A stretch of 64,000 nucleotides of DNA from Bowmanella denitrificans (GCF_039522935.1 NZ_BAAAEI010000006.1:372001-436000); one strand, 5' to 3'; positions 41,841 through 51,569 are shown, numbered from the stretch's first letter. A program made the numbers and translations. The notes: generated by a model not told the origin, from the sequence alone.

Positions 41841-42838
41841 ACAAAACCCTACTTAATTCGCTGGGCCTGGCCACGTTGCTGTTAGCCAGCACCCACGCAG
41901 TGGCCGACATGCCCAAGCTGAACCTGGATACCACACAATTAACACTGTCCGGGCTTTCCAGCGGTGGCTATATGGCTAATCAGTTTCATATCGCCCACAG
42001 CAACTGGGTATCTGGCGTCGGCATCATTGCGGCGGGGCCCTATTATTGTGCAAGAAACAGCATACTCACCGCTCTTGGCCAATGCGTTAATAAACAGGAT
42101 GGCGATATTCCACTGGCCGAGATCGAAAAAACGCTGAATGGCTGGCGGGCCGACAACTTGGTGGATGCTGCGCAAGGCCTTAAAGGTGACAAAGTCTGGC
42201 TGCTACGCGGTACGCTGGACGAAAAAATCATCCAACCCGTTGCAGATGCATTGGCTAAACAGTACCAGGACTGGGTAGGTGAACAAAATGTGCATATTGT
42301 TCAGGACAAAGCCTTTGCCCATCATTTCCCCACCCAGGCACAGGGCACGGCCTGCGACAAATCTGAACCACCTTTCATTGGCAACTGTGGCTATAACGCC
42401 GCAGCAGAGATGCTGAATTATATCGCTGCACTAGCCAGACAGGGCGGTGATGCAAAGCCGGGTCAGTTACTGGCCATCAATCAGCAGCAGTTAGGTGGTG
42501 AAGCAGCTTCAGGTCTGGCAGACCAAGCTTTCCTGTACGTACCATCAAGTTGTGCAGCAGGTGCAACATGCCAACTGCATATCAGTTTTCATGGCTGTAA
42601 TCAGAACGTTGAGGCGGTGGGGAATGACTACGCCAGACTCACCGGTATCAATCAATGGGCCGACACCCATCATACTGTTGTGCTTTACCCGCAAACCAGA
42701 AAATCCACCTTAATGCCATTAAATCCGCAAGCTTGCTGGGATTGGTGGGGCTACACCGATGACAAATACGCCACCAAAGCAGGCCAACAAATTCAGGCCG
42801 TCGCCCAGATGGTGAGGCAACTGGCTGGAGAACAATAA
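41837..42838 (+). CDS. exported polyhydroxybutyrate depolymerase-like esterase
   Basis: A 333-residue protein with signal peptide (ending THAVADMP). The nucleophile motif GLSSGGYMANQFHIAHS and the later SFHGCNQNVEAVGNDYARLTG and ACWDWWGY are typical of the short-chain-length poly(3-hydroxybutyrate) depolymerase family with the Rhodospirillum-type arrangement. The Asp of RGTLDEKI and a His (HHFPT) could complete the triad. Several Cys pairs fit a periplasmic enzyme. It would release 3-hydroxybutyrate or short oligomers. No substrate-binding domain is present, so soluble or amorphous substrate is more likely than crystalline PHB. It is coupled to both neighbours by overlaps. Confidence 0.87.
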   Translation: MNKTLLNSLGLATLLLASTHAVADMPKLNLDTTQLTLSGLSSGGYMANQFHIAHSNWVSGVGIIAAGPYYCARNSILTALGQCVNKQDGDIPLAEIEKTLNGWRADNLVDAAQGLKGDKVWLLRGTLDEKIIQPVADALAKQYQDWVGEQNVHIVQDKAFAHHFPTQAQGTACDKSEPPFIGNCGYNAAAEMLNYIAALARQGGDAKPGQLLAINQQQLGGEAASGLADQAFLYVPSSCAAGATCQLHISFHGCNQNVEAVGNDYARLTGINQWADTHHTVVLYPQTRKSTLMPLNPQACWDWWGYTDDKYATKAGQQIQAVAQMVRQLAGEQ

Positions 42839-43605
42839 TGCAACAACGAAATATCTTTATTACCGGTGGTGCCAGTGGTATTGGGCTGGGCATTGCCCAG
42901 CATTTGGGTGCCATGGGGCACCAGCTCATTATTGCCGATATAAAGTTGCAGGCCGCTGAGCATGCCTGTCTACAGCTTGCAGAGCAAGGTATCAGCGCCC
43001 GCGCCATTGCCCTGGATGTAGCAGATGCCGGGCAGATTGCGGCGCTGACGGCACGTCTTGCGCCGTTAAAAGTGGATGTATTAATCAACAATGCCGGCAT
43101 TCAGCATGTATCGCGCCTGGAAGATTTTCCTGCCGCCAAATGGCAGCAGTTGATCAACGTGATGCTAGTGGGCCCGGCACTGCTCACCCAGGCTTTTCTG
43201 CCTGCTATGCGGGAGCAAAATTTTGGCCGGATTATCAATGTCGGCTCAATTCACTCCTTGGTGGCCTCGCCTTTTAAATCAGCTTATGTGGCTGCCAAAC
43301 ATGGCTTGCTTGGTTTTGCCAAAACCATGGCACTGGAACTGGGGGAGCAGAACATTACCATTAACACCCTCTGCCCTTCTTATGTCAAAACGCCGCTGGT
43401 GGAGCAACAGATTGCAGCCCAGGCCAGGGAAAACCATATGAGCGAAGCCGATGTGGTAAATAAAATCATGCTTGAACCCATGCCCAAAAAGGCCTTTATT
43501 GGCATTGGTGAATTAGCTGGCTGCGCTGAATTTCTGCTGTCTGATGCAGCGCGCAATATCTGTGGTCAAACACTGGTTTTGGATGGCGGCTGGACGGCCA
43601 GATAA
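42838..43605 (+). CDS. bdhA: 3-hydroxybutyrate dehydrogenase
   Basis: A 255-residue cytosolic SDR that oxidises 3-hydroxybutyrate to acetoacetate with NAD. Visible motifs are TGGASGIGLGIA at 9-20, NNAGIQHVSRLEDFPAAKW (highly characteristic of D-3-hydroxybutyrate dehydrogenases), the catalytic Ser in NVGSIHSLVASPFKSAYVAA and YxxxK in AYVAAKHG. The C-terminus is GGWTAR. The ATG overlaps the previous stop (TAATG). It is the last gene of the operon and ties the permease and esterases to hydroxybutyrate breakdown. Confidence 0.93.
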   Translation: MQQRNIFITGGASGIGLGIAQHLGAMGHQLIIADIKLQAAEHACLQLAEQGISARAIALDVADAGQIAALTARLAPLKVDVLINNAGIQHVSRLEDFPAAKWQQLINVMLVGPALLTQAFLPAMREQNFGRIINVGSIHSLVASPFKSAYVAAKHGLLGFAKTMALELGEQNITINTLCPSYVKTPLVEQQIAAQARENHMSEADVVNKIMLEPMPKKAFIGIGELAGCAEFLLSDAARNICGQTLVLDGGWTAR

Positions 43606-43726
43606 CAGAATATTGGGCAAGGACAGCCCTGTTTTGCTGACTTAACACTTTACCAACACTTTCATACAGTCAAACCCCGCTAAATTCCGCATTATTTCCA
43701 CGTCGCCTAACTGATGAGAGGAATAT

Positions 43727-44149
43727 ATGAGGCTGTTTAACCTAATGATTGCCAGCATGCTGGTTTGCTTTTTGAGTGCCTGTGAGAGCACCCCTACGAT
43801 ATTGAGTGAAAGCCAGGCATTAACCCAAGATAATGCATTTACTGCAAAGGTTGTGAATATCCGGCAGGTTAAACTCAGCGCAGATTGGAAGCATGGCCTG
43901 GCAGGTGCAGCACTGGGCATGGCGGTTGGCCATAAAGTGGACGGAGATGTGGGCAGCACCTTCGGGCTTTTTATTGGCGGCGATATTGCTGATGAACTTT
44001 ACGGTCGCACCGTTGATGAAATCACTATTTTGAATGCGCAGCAACAGGAATATCGAGCTCTGGTTCCGGAAAACATTTTTCGTCTGCAAGATGACGTATT
44101 CTACGTGCAAGCTGACGGCAAGCTGACCGCTATTCAAAAACATCAATAG
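43727..44149 (+). CDS. small lipoprotein with glycine-zipper segment
   Basis: A 140-residue lipoprotein with lipobox FLSAC at residues 15-19. The middle carries a Gly/Ala-rich stretch (GLAGAALGMAVGHKVDGDVG, then GLFIGGDIADELYG) resembling glycine-zipper outer-membrane lipoproteins such as SlyB/OsmB types. The C-terminal part is a small beta-like domain. GAGAGGAATAT precedes the ATG. Function unknown. It is monocistronic and convergent with topA, with a TGGGTCGG/CCGACCCA stem (44174-44195) between them that lacks a T-run. Confidence 0.7.
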   Translation: MRLFNLMIASMLVCFLSACESTPTILSESQALTQDNAFTAKVVNIRQVKLSADWKHGLAGAALGMAVGHKVDGDVGSTFGLFIGGDIADELYGRTVDEITILNAQQQEYRALVPENIFRLQDDVFYVQADGKLTAIQKHQ

Positions 44150-44229
44150 CTTAGTATGCCAAATCCACCTGCATGGGTCGGTCACTGCCGACCCATCAAT
44201 TGGTCGGCAGTATCTCCCCACTTTCTGAG

Positions 44230-46866
44230 CTAGGCCTTCTTGCGCTTATCCTCAGCAGACCACTTGCCATTTTTATACCAGGCACTCCAACCGGTGGCTT
44301 TGCCATCAGATGTCTCTGTCATCACATACTGCTGCTTGGTTTTACGTGAAAAACGCACCAGCGCCTTATTGCCATCCGGATCTTGCTTGGGTGCATCAGC
44401 CAGATAGAAAAACTTCTCCGGCAGTCTGTCCCGGAATCTGGCCAACTCTTCCACAAAGGGTGCCCGGGTTTCGCGGGATTTAGGGAAATTATGCGCGGCC
44501 AGGAAAATTCCTGACGCACCGTCACGTAGCACAAAATGGGCATCCGACTTAGTACAGGGCAGCTCCGGTAAATCCACTGGGTCTTCTTTCGGCGGTGCCA
44601 CTTCGCCATTACGCAGCAGTTTACGGGTATTTTTGCAGGCCTCGTTGGTACAACCGAAGTATTTACCGAACCGGCCATTCTTCAGTTCCATATTGGCACC
44701 GCAGCGGTCACATTCAATCAGCGGGCCATCATAGCCTTTCACCTTGAAAGTACCCTGCTCTACGGCAAAGCCCTTACATAATGGGGTATTGCCACAAACA
44801 TGCAGCTTGCGGCTTTCATCAATCAGATAGCTGTCCATGGCGGTACCGCACAGATCGCAACGACGTTTGGCCCGTAACGCTTCGGTTTCCAGTTCTTCAT
44901 CGTCGTCCACCTTGACCACTTCATCACCAGAGGTCAGGTTCATGGTATGGGTGCAGCGTTCTTTGGGCGGCAAAGCATAGCCAGAACAGCCCAGAAACAC
45001 ACCTGTGCTGGCGGTACGAATAGTCATTGGCCGGCCACATTTAGCACAGGCAATATCGGTCAGTACCGCTTCGTTGGCGCGCATTCCGCCTTCTTCGCTT
45101 GGCTTTTCAGCTTGAAGCAGCTTCTGATAAAAATCCCCATAGAATTCATTCAGAACTTGTTTCCAGAACAGCTTGCCTTCGGCAATTTCATCCAGATGCT
45201 GTTCCATATTGGCAGTGAAGTCATAGCTGATCAGGTCCTGGAAGTTTTCCAGTAGCCTGTCATTAACGATTTCCCCCATTTTCTCAGCATAGAAACGCTT
45301 GTTGTCCTGACGCACATAGCCACGATCCTGAATAGTAGAAATAATGCTGGCGTAGGTGGAAGGTCGGCCAATCCCACGCTTCTCCAGTTCTTTAACCAGG
45401 GAAGCTTCGCTAAAGCGCGCTGGTGGCTTGGTAAAATGCTGTCTTGGGTCAAGTTTATCCAATGCCAGAACTTCGCCTTCTTTAACATCTGGCAAAGTCA
45501 GGTCGTCATCGCCCTTGCCCCTGACCTGTGGTTGTACGCGTGTCCAACCATCAAATTTCAATACCCGACCTTTGGCATTAAGTTCAAATTCGCCTGCCTG
45601 TACCCGAATGGTGGTGGCATCGTATTTAGCCGGTGTCATCTGACAGGCGACAAACTGGCGCCAAATCAGCTCGTACAAACGCTGCGCATCACGCTCCATA
45701 TCTGACAGAGAATCAGACTTGACCTGCACATTGGAAGGACGAATAGCTTCGTGGGCTTCCTGGGCACCTTCCTTGCTGCCATAACGAAGGGCAGAATCGG
45801 GTAAGTAGGCCTTGCCAAAGTTATCTTCTATATAATCCCGACAGGCGCTGACCGCTTCACCACTTAGGTTGGTGGAGTCGGTACGCATGTAGGTGATATG
45901 GCCAGCTTCATACAGCCGCTGCGCCATCATCATGGTCTTTTTCACGCCAAAGCCCAGGCGCGTGCTGGCGGCCTGCTGCAGCGTCGAGGTAATAAATGGG
46001 GCTGACGGACGGCTTTGCGTCGGCTTGGACTCGCGACTGATGACCTCGTAGCGGGCTTTCTCCAGCAGTCCAATCGCTGCTTCGGTTTGTGCTTTATTAA
46101 CCGGTTTAAAGGCATTGCCAGCCTGTTTAACCACTTGCATACGCAGCGCCTGCTTAGCTGTGCTGTGCAAATCAGCATGCACGTCCCAGTATTCTTCCGG
46201 CACAAAGGCTTTAATTTCGCGTTCGCGTTCCACCACCAAACGCACGGCCACCGATTGCACCCGACCCGCCGACAAGCCCCGGGCAATTTTCTTCCACAGC
46301 AGCGGTGACACCATAAAACCCACCACGCGGTCGAGGAAACGACGAGCCTGCTGGGCATTAACCCTGTCCATATTCACTTCACCAGGATGTGAAAACGCAT
46401 CTTTAATGGCATTTTTGGTGATTTCGTTAAACACCACCCGTTTAAAGGTTTTGTCTTTTTCGCCAATCAGCTCACGTAAATGCCAGGCGATGGCCTCTCC
46501 TTCTCTGTCCAAGTCCGTTGCCAGATAGATAGTGTCGGCATTTTTTGCCAGCTTCTTCAATTCGCTGACCACTTTTTCCTTACCCGCCAGCGTCTCATAA
46601 TGAGCTTCCCAGTCACTTTCCGGGTCCACTCCCATTCTGTCCACCAGCTTCAGGTACTCGTGATGGCGCAAGTAAGCCTCACGCTTGGAATCGGACATGG
46701 CCTTCAGTTCTTTGCTGGATTTCTTAGCCGGCACCTTACCCAACGCCTTGGTGGGCAGATCTCGAATATGCCCGACGCTGGACTTAACAATAAAATCATT
46801 ACCCAGGTACTTATTGATTGTTTTGGCTTTTGCAGGGGACTCGACTATTACCAGGGACTTTGCCAT
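44230..46866 (-). CDS. topA: DNA topoisomerase I
   Basis: An 878-residue type IA topoisomerase that relaxes negative supercoils. The TOPRIM domain has LVIVESPAKAKTI and DLDREGEAIAW. The catalytic Tyr lies in HITYMRTDSTNLS, near residue 330. The C-terminal region has three tetracysteine zinc modules (CAKCGRP...CSGY...C, CDLCGTAM...CGNTPLC, CDRCGANM...CTNEAC) and a trailing basic domain. The length is as in E. coli (865). The start at 46866 is the family start with AAAGG upstream. A GCTTCCT/AGGAAGC hairpin (46895-46914) lies in the 5' leader. Confidence 0.97.
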   Translation of the reverse strand: MAKSLVIVESPAKAKTINKYLGNDFIVKSSVGHIRDLPTKALGKVPAKKSSKELKAMSDSKREAYLRHHEYLKLVDRMGVDPESDWEAHYETLAGKEKVVSELKKLAKNADTIYLATDLDREGEAIAWHLRELIGEKDKTFKRVVFNEITKNAIKDAFSHPGEVNMDRVNAQQARRFLDRVVGFMVSPLLWKKIARGLSAGRVQSVAVRLVVEREREIKAFVPEEYWDVHADLHSTAKQALRMQVVKQAGNAFKPVNKAQTEAAIGLLEKARYEVISRESKPTQSRPSAPFITSTLQQAASTRLGFGVKKTMMMAQRLYEAGHITYMRTDSTNLSGEAVSACRDYIEDNFGKAYLPDSALRYGSKEGAQEAHEAIRPSNVQVKSDSLSDMERDAQRLYELIWRQFVACQMTPAKYDATTIRVQAGEFELNAKGRVLKFDGWTRVQPQVRGKGDDDLTLPDVKEGEVLALDKLDPRQHFTKPPARFSEASLVKELEKRGIGRPSTYASIISTIQDRGYVRQDNKRFYAEKMGEIVNDRLLENFQDLISYDFTANMEQHLDEIAEGKLFWKQVLNEFYGDFYQKLLQAEKPSEEGGMRANEAVLTDIACAKCGRPMTIRTASTGVFLGCSGYALPPKERCTHTMNLTSGDEVVKVDDDEELETEALRAKRRCDLCGTAMDSYLIDESRKLHVCGNTPLCKGFAVEQGTFKVKGYDGPLIECDRCGANMELKNGRFGKYFGCTNEACKNTRKLLRNGEVAPPKEDPVDLPELPCTKSDAHFVLRDGASGIFLAAHNFPKSRETRAPFVEELARFRDRLPEKFFYLADAPKQDPDGNKALVRFSRKTKQQYVMTETSDGKATGWSAWYKNGKWSAEDKRKKA

Positions 46867-47425
46867 ATAACCTTTGCTCTTTATTTTCATGCTGGCTTCC
46901 TATCCAAAGGAAGCAATGGGTGCGCCTGCGCAACGCGGGATGTTTTTTACATATATCCACAATATTGGCGGAAAACAAGATTTAGTTCCTTTCCGCACGT
47001 TTGTCACTATGTAGCCAACTGAGTGTTATTCAAGGGGCTAGCATTCGTCAGGCATGTTTTATCAATGGGGGCGATTCTCGTTAACCCGGGACCATAACGC
47101 AAGTGCTGGTTACAGGAAATTGCCAATCACCTGTTGATTTCTGCCCAAAATAACCAGGTTTCAGAATTATCTTTAAATTTTTTTACTCTGCAGAGTTATT
47201 CGTCATCTAAGGTCTAAACTATTGAATAGTCAGAAGATGCAATGTTAGTTATGCGCGATGACAGTGGCTTTATGCAACTCTTAAGGCAGCCGCGGCAGAC
47301 TGGCGCCCTGGCTGATTTGGCAGTCACCGGAGAAAGCCGTATAGTGGCCCCGGTCTCCTGCCAGCATTCTGCCGAAGCGAAATCAAAGCAGGAAAACATA
47401 ACCCTCTTTTGGAATCGAAAAGACC
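46867..47425. other. 559-bp divergent intergenic region topA/astB
   Basis: This contains the topA leader hairpin (46895-46914), an A/T-rich stretch near 47170-47200 (AATTATCTTTAAATTTTTTT) that may hold promoter elements, and CTCTGCAGAG at 47197-47206. A 65-codon plus-strand ORF at 47242-47439 overlaps the astB start and has no recognisable features, so I do not call it. No tRNA or known riboswitch was recognised. Confidence 0.4.
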
Positions 47426-48763
47426 ATGAAACAGTTTGAAGTAAACTTCGATGGACTGGTGGGTCCTACACATAATTACGCTGGCCTGTCCTTCGGTAAC
47501 GTGGCCTCATTGAACAATGCCAAGTCCAACAGCAGCCCCAAACAAGCCGCCAAACAAGGCCTGAAAAAAATGAAAGCGCTGGCCGACATGGGCATGCAAC
47601 AAGGTGTTCTGGCGCCACAGGAGCGTCCTGACATTCTGACCCTGCGCAGGTTGGGTTTTACCGGTACCGACGCGCAGGTATTGGAAAAAGCGGCTAAGCA
47701 GGCTCCGGCCATCTTCCTGGCCTGTTGTTCGGCCTCCAGCATGTGGACCGCCAACGCCGCAACGGTATCACCCAGTGCCGATACTGCTGATGGCCGCGTA
47801 CATTTCACCCCGGCCAATTTAACCAATAAGTTCCACCGCTCGCTAGAACCCGAAGTCACAGGGCGCATTCTTAAGGCAACTTTCGCGGATGAGCGTTATT
47901 TTCAACATCATAGTCACCTGCCGGACAATGAACATTTTGGTGATGAAGGTGCCGCTAACCATACGCGTTTATGCAGCGATTATGGCCATGCGGGGGTGGA
48001 AATGTTTGTATTTGGCCGTTATGCCTTTGATGCCAGCAAACCTGCCCCTAAACGGTTTCCGGCCCGTCAGACATTAGAGGCCTGTCAGGCCATTGCCAGA
48101 CTGCACGGCCTGAGTGATGAAGGCGTGGTGTATGTGCAACAAAATCCTGATGTTATTGACCAGGGTGTATTCCACAATGATGTGATTGCCGTGGGCAACC
48201 GCAACGTGCTGTTTTATCACGAGCAGGCCTTTTTCAATACCCAGTCGGCCCTTGACGAGATTCAGCGCAAGTATGGTGAAGAGAAACTGCATTTTATTCA
48301 GGTAGACACTCAGGATGTCAGTGTTGAAGATGCCGTAAAGACTTATCTTTTCAATACACAGATAATCAGCCTGCCAAATGATGAAATGGCTATCATCGCA
48401 CCGACAGAGTGTCAGGAGAATCCTGCGGTATCCAGATATCTGGATAAGTTGCTGACCCTCGGCACACCAATTAAGCAAGTGCACTTCTTCGATGTGAAAC
48501 AAAGCATGCGTAACGGCGGCGGTCCGGCCTGTTTAAGGTTACGTGTTGCCCTGACTGACCAGGAAGTAGATGCAGTTAACCCCAATACGCTGATAAATGA
48601 CAGCCTGTTTAGCCGCCTCAACCAATGGGTAGACAAGCATTACCGGGACGAGCTGACCTTCGATGATTTGCGTGACCCGCAACTATTGACAGAATCCCGC
48701 AGTGCGCTCGACGAACTCACCCAAATTATGAAACTGGGCTCGGTTTACCCCTTCCAGCGCTAG
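47426..48763 (+). CDS. astB: N-succinylarginine dihydrolase
   Basis: A 445-residue enzyme of the guanidine-modifying (pentein) superfamily and second step of the arginine succinyltransferase pathway; it converts N2-succinylarginine to succinylornithine, CO2 and ammonia. The start NFDGLVGPTHNYAGLSFGN, the internal EHFGDEGAANHTRL (catalytic Glu/His region) and the C-terminal RNGGGPACLRLRV with the nucleophilic Cys are intact. The other ast genes are not in this window, so astB stands apart from a full ast operon here. A terminator follows. The length equals the E. coli enzyme (447). Confidence 0.96.
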   Translation: MKQFEVNFDGLVGPTHNYAGLSFGNVASLNNAKSNSSPKQAAKQGLKKMKALADMGMQQGVLAPQERPDILTLRRLGFTGTDAQVLEKAAKQAPAIFLACCSASSMWTANAATVSPSADTADGRVHFTPANLTNKFHRSLEPEVTGRILKATFADERYFQHHSHLPDNEHFGDEGAANHTRLCSDYGHAGVEMFVFGRYAFDASKPAPKRFPARQTLEACQAIARLHGLSDEGVVYVQQNPDVIDQGVFHNDVIAVGNRNVLFYHEQAFFNTQSALDEIQRKYGEEKLHFIQVDTQDVSVEDAVKTYLFNTQIISLPNDEMAIIAPTECQENPAVSRYLDKLLTLGTPIKQVHFFDVKQSMRNGGGPACLRLRVALTDQEVDAVNPNTLINDSLFSRLNQWVDKHYRDELTFDDLRDPQLLTESRSALDELTQIMKLGSVYPFQR

Positions 48764-48774
48764 TTAGATAGACC

Positions 48775-48802
48775 AGGGGGCACCAAACGCCCCCTTGTTT
48801 TA
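48775..48802 (+). terminator. rho-independent terminator after astB
   Basis: AGGGGGC/GCCCCCT stem with a 7-nt loop followed by TGTTTTA, 12 nt after the astB stop codon. Confidence 0.85.
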
Positions 48803-48857
48803 CTGTATCGTCGGCTATTCGAACACTCAATTACCGATTAATTTTTCCGCTTCTTAG

Positions 48858-49343
48858 TTAGCCGCGAAAAGCCGCCTCAATAGTAGCAATATCAATTTTC
48901 TTCATGGTCATCATGGCATCGAACGCTCGCTTGGCGGCCTTGCGGTCTGGACTGGTGTAAGCCTTGGTCAGCGCCACAGGGGTGATCTGCCAGGAAATTC
49001 CCCACTTGTCTTTACACCAGCCACACATACTCTCCTGCCCACCATTGCTGATAATCGCGTGCCAGTAGCGGTCCGTTTCTGCCTGATCTTGGGTAGCTAT
49101 TTGGAAGGAAAAAGATTCGTTGTGAATCATTCCCGGGCCGCCATTTAACCCTAAACAGGGAATACCCAGCACGGTGAACTCTACGGTCAGGACATTCCCT
49201 TTCTGACCTGATGGATAATCCCCTGGAGCGTAATGCACGGCAACAACCGATGAATCAGGAAAGGTGTCAGCATAAAATCTTGCTGCTTCCTCGGCATTGT
49301 GGTTATACCAAAGGCATACTGTGTTTCTGGCCGTCATGGTCAT
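48858..49343 (-). CDS. PhnB-like VOC family protein
   Basis: A 161-residue protein of the PhnB/3-demethylubiquinone-methyltransferase-like VOC group: LWYNHNAEEAARFYADTFP, GLNGGPGMIHNESFSFQI, and WGISWQITP with the downstream AFDAMMTMKKIDIATIEAAF tail typical of the family. Despite the Pfam name these are not methyltransferases; function is unknown. The start at 49343 has AGGAG 8 nt upstream, and the ORF upstream of it is a shadow of neighbouring genes. Confidence 0.85.
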   Translation of the reverse strand: MTMTARNTVCLWYNHNAEEAARFYADTFPDSSVVAVHYAPGDYPSGQKGNVLTVEFTVLGIPCLGLNGGPGMIHNESFSFQIATQDQAETDRYWHAIISNGGQESMCGWCKDKWGISWQITPVALTKAYTSPDRKAAKRAFDAMMTMKKIDIATIEAAFRG

Positions 49344-49435
49344 AATCTTTTCTCCTGTTGATAACAGATTGTAAGCTTTGTCATCTGTTAGACGAATGAA
49401 GAGCGACCATTTCGACATAGTAAGACAGTGATTTT

Positions 49436-49729
49436 TTAGAAATAGCAGTCCTGCCAATCCAGCAACATATGCACCGCCAGACCAACGCCAATCCAGCGAG
49501 TCTTGGGCAACCACATCAATGCCGCATAAAGAATAAACCAGGGCCATTGATGTAGGGGATGAAAACCGATACTGCAACGATCCGGGTCATAAATGGGCGT
49601 GGCCAGCAGATGATCCAGGTCCACCAGCATCGTCAACGCCATCAATATAAAGGCACGTTGCCAGGCCTTACCGGCCAGACTCAGTGCCAGCGCCAATGGA
49701 ATGGCAAAATGCAGCAGAATATGCAGCAT
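49436..49729 (-). CDS. DUF6122 family small membrane protein
   Basis: A 97-residue protein with three or four transmembrane segments and the conserved MLVDLDHLLATPIYDPDRCSIG and FHPLHQWP motifs, then HMLLDWQDC. This resembles membrane-bound hydrolase-like DUF6122 proteins with conserved Asp/His. The ATG overlaps the stop of the EamA transporter gene (TGATG), indicating co-translation. Function unknown. Confidence 0.75.
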   Translation of the reverse strand: MLHILLHFAIPLALALSLAGKAWQRAFILMALTMLVDLDHLLATPIYDPDRCSIGFHPLHQWPWFILYAALMWLPKTRWIGVGLAVHMLLDWQDCYF

Positions 49730-50658
49730 CAGGCTTGCTGTGCCTTGGCTTTTCCGGCTGCGGCCAGCATCGAGCCAAGCATCACCATACCAGCGCCGAT
49801 ATAAGCCCATTTATCCAGATCACTGGCGGAAAAATGCGCCGGCCATACCCATACCGCCATTTCCATGCTGGTAAAGGTAAATAGCGGTGCCAGGGCAATA
49901 ACAGCACTGACCTTAGAGGCATGCCAGATATTCAATGCTTCGGTAAACGCCCCGTAGGCCACCACGGTATTGGCACAGCAAAACAGTAACGCAAAGACCT
50001 GCAAGCTGTTCAGCTGTATGACTGAGCTTAAATCAGCGAAAGGCAGTAATACCAGGCTGCCTGCACAGTATAAAATCAGGGTCAGTTGTTTGGCCGTAAC
50101 CGCTTTAAGCAGCACTTTTTGCGACAGGGCATACCAGGCCCAGGTGATAGCAGCAATCACCACCAGAATCACCCCCAGCGTATACTGGCCAAGCGAACTA
50201 AACAGCACCGGCAGACGATCATTAAAAAACAGCATCAAGCCGGATAGCAAAATCAACGCACCCAGGGTTTCCAGACGGTTAAAGCGCTCTTTGTATAGCA
50301 GGATCCCCCCCACCATCAGTAAAAATGGTGCAAGTTGGATCACAACCTGAGCGGTTTCCGGGTTCAGATAATCCAAGCCCTGTAAATACAACACATAGTT
50401 GGCAATCAGGCCGATGGCTGCTGCCGCAATCAGCAGATTATTGCTGCGACTGATGGCCCGCAGCGGCGGCAGCGCTTTGCTTTTATACAACATCAGCCCG
50501 ACCACCAGGGCGGCGGCACTGAAGCGATACCAGGTAATACTGATGGCATCCATCACTTCCAGGCACAGCTTTAACGCCACCGGCAGCATTCCCCAAAGCA
50601 CGGCGGTCAGCAAAGACAATCCAAACCCATACCAATGTCTGACAACAACTGTTTGCAT
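49729..50658 (-). CDS. EamA/DMT-superfamily transporter
   Basis: A 309-residue protein with ten transmembrane helices in two EamA repeats (about 10-145 and 158-300). The first repeat has LLTAVLWGMLPVALK and QGLDYLNPETAQVVIQLAPF, and the second AAITWAWYALSQK and ALAPLFTFT. It is a drug/metabolite exporter of unknown substrate, coupled by overlap to the DUF6122 gene downstream. Confidence 0.85.
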   Translation of the reverse strand: MQTVVVRHWYGFGLSLLTAVLWGMLPVALKLCLEVMDAISITWYRFSAAALVVGLMLYKSKALPPLRAISRSNNLLIAAAAIGLIANYVLYLQGLDYLNPETAQVVIQLAPFLLMVGGILLYKERFNRLETLGALILLSGLMLFFNDRLPVLFSSLGQYTLGVILVVIAAITWAWYALSQKVLLKAVTAKQLTLILYCAGSLVLLPFADLSSVIQLNSLQVFALLFCCANTVVAYGAFTEALNIWHASKVSAVIALAPLFTFTSMEMAVWVWPAHFSASDLDKWAYIGAGMVMLGSMLAAAGKAKAQQA

Positions 50659-50723
50659 AACAGCTCCAACAGGGATTAGACAGGCCGCTGAAGCGCGGCC
50701 TTAAGGATAAAGCCGATGGCTTA

Positions 50724-51569
50724 TTACTTTTTATTAATCTGGTGCTTGCGTACCGCGCGGCGCATGCGGGAAATCCGCACATGATCCAGACGCTTTTTAT
50801 CATCCACCGCAAGCAGGCTTTCTTTTTCGGCGGGCAACTTCGCCAGCTTGCGCAGTGCATTAACATCTTTCAGTTGCAGCTCCACCCAGGCACCCTGAGG
50901 TAAACGCTTGGCCAGCTCAATATCACCATAGCGCACCCTGATCAGGCGGCTGACCTTAACGTCCTGAGACTCCCACATGCGCCGCACTTCGCGGTTGCGC
51001 CCTTCACTTAAGGTTACGTTGAACCACTGGTTCATGCTTTCCTCATCGCCCTGATGACGACGAATACTGGTAAACTTGGCATCGCCATCTTCCAGCTTGA
51101 TGCCGTTTTTCAGACGCCGGATAATATCGTCGGTTACTTCGCCAAACACCCTTACCGCGTATTCGCGTTCTACTTCGTGACTGGGATGCATAAGGCGGTT
51201 GGCAAGTTCACCGTCATTGGTAAACAACAACAAGCCACTGGTGTTGATATCCAGACGGCCAACGGCAATCCAGCGGCCCTGTTTTATTCTCGGCAGACGG
51301 TCAAATACGGTGGCACGCCCCTGAGGGTCACTACGACTGCAAAGCTCACCTTCCGGCTTGTTATACATCAACACCCGACAGATGGGTTTTTCGGTCTGGA
51401 TATCCACCAGCTTACCGTCCACCCGAACCTTGTCCTCTGCACTCACCCTTTGCCCCAGGGTAGCCAGTTGGCCGTTGACGGAAATCCGTCCTTCAGTGAT
51501 CCACTTTTCCATCTCCCGACGGGAACCGATACCGGCGTTGGCCAGTACCTTTTGCAGTTTTTCGCTCAC
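50724..51569 (-). CDS. rluB: 23S rRNA pseudouridine(2605) synthase
   Basis: A 281-residue RsuA/RluB-type enzyme. The N-terminal S4 domain (MSEKLQKVLANAGIGSRREME) is followed by the catalytic domain with NKPEGELCS, the catalytic Asp in VGRLDINTSGLLLFTNDG and REVRRMWE. The basic tail (RRAVRKHQINKK) fits RluB. The start is GTG with AAGGGC 9 nt upstream. The neighbourhood rluB-scpB-scpA-yciO-rnm-trp is a conserved gammaproteobacterial order. Confidence 0.93.
   Translation of the reverse strand: MSEKLQKVLANAGIGSRREMEKWITEGRISVNGQLATLGQRVSAEDKVRVDGKLVDIQTEKPICRVLMYNKPEGELCSRSDPQGRATVFDRLPRIKQGRWIAVGRLDINTSGLLLFTNDGELANRLMHPSHEVEREYAVRVFGEVTDDIIRRLKNGIKLEDGDAKFTSIRRHQGDEESMNQWFNVTLSEGRNREVRRMWESQDVKVSRLIRVRYGDIELAKRLPQGAWVELQLKDVNALRKLAKLPAEKESLLAVDDKKRLDHVRISRMRRAVRKHQINKK

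Noticed and set aside
44174..44195. Terminator between the small lipoprotein gene and topA
   Set aside because: Good stem (TGGGTCGG/CCGACCCA) but no T-run on either strand; mentioned only as a hairpin.
47242..47439. 65-codon plus-strand ORF before and overlapping astB
   Set aside because: It has no recognisable domain and overlaps the well-supported astB start; codon pattern is not convincing.
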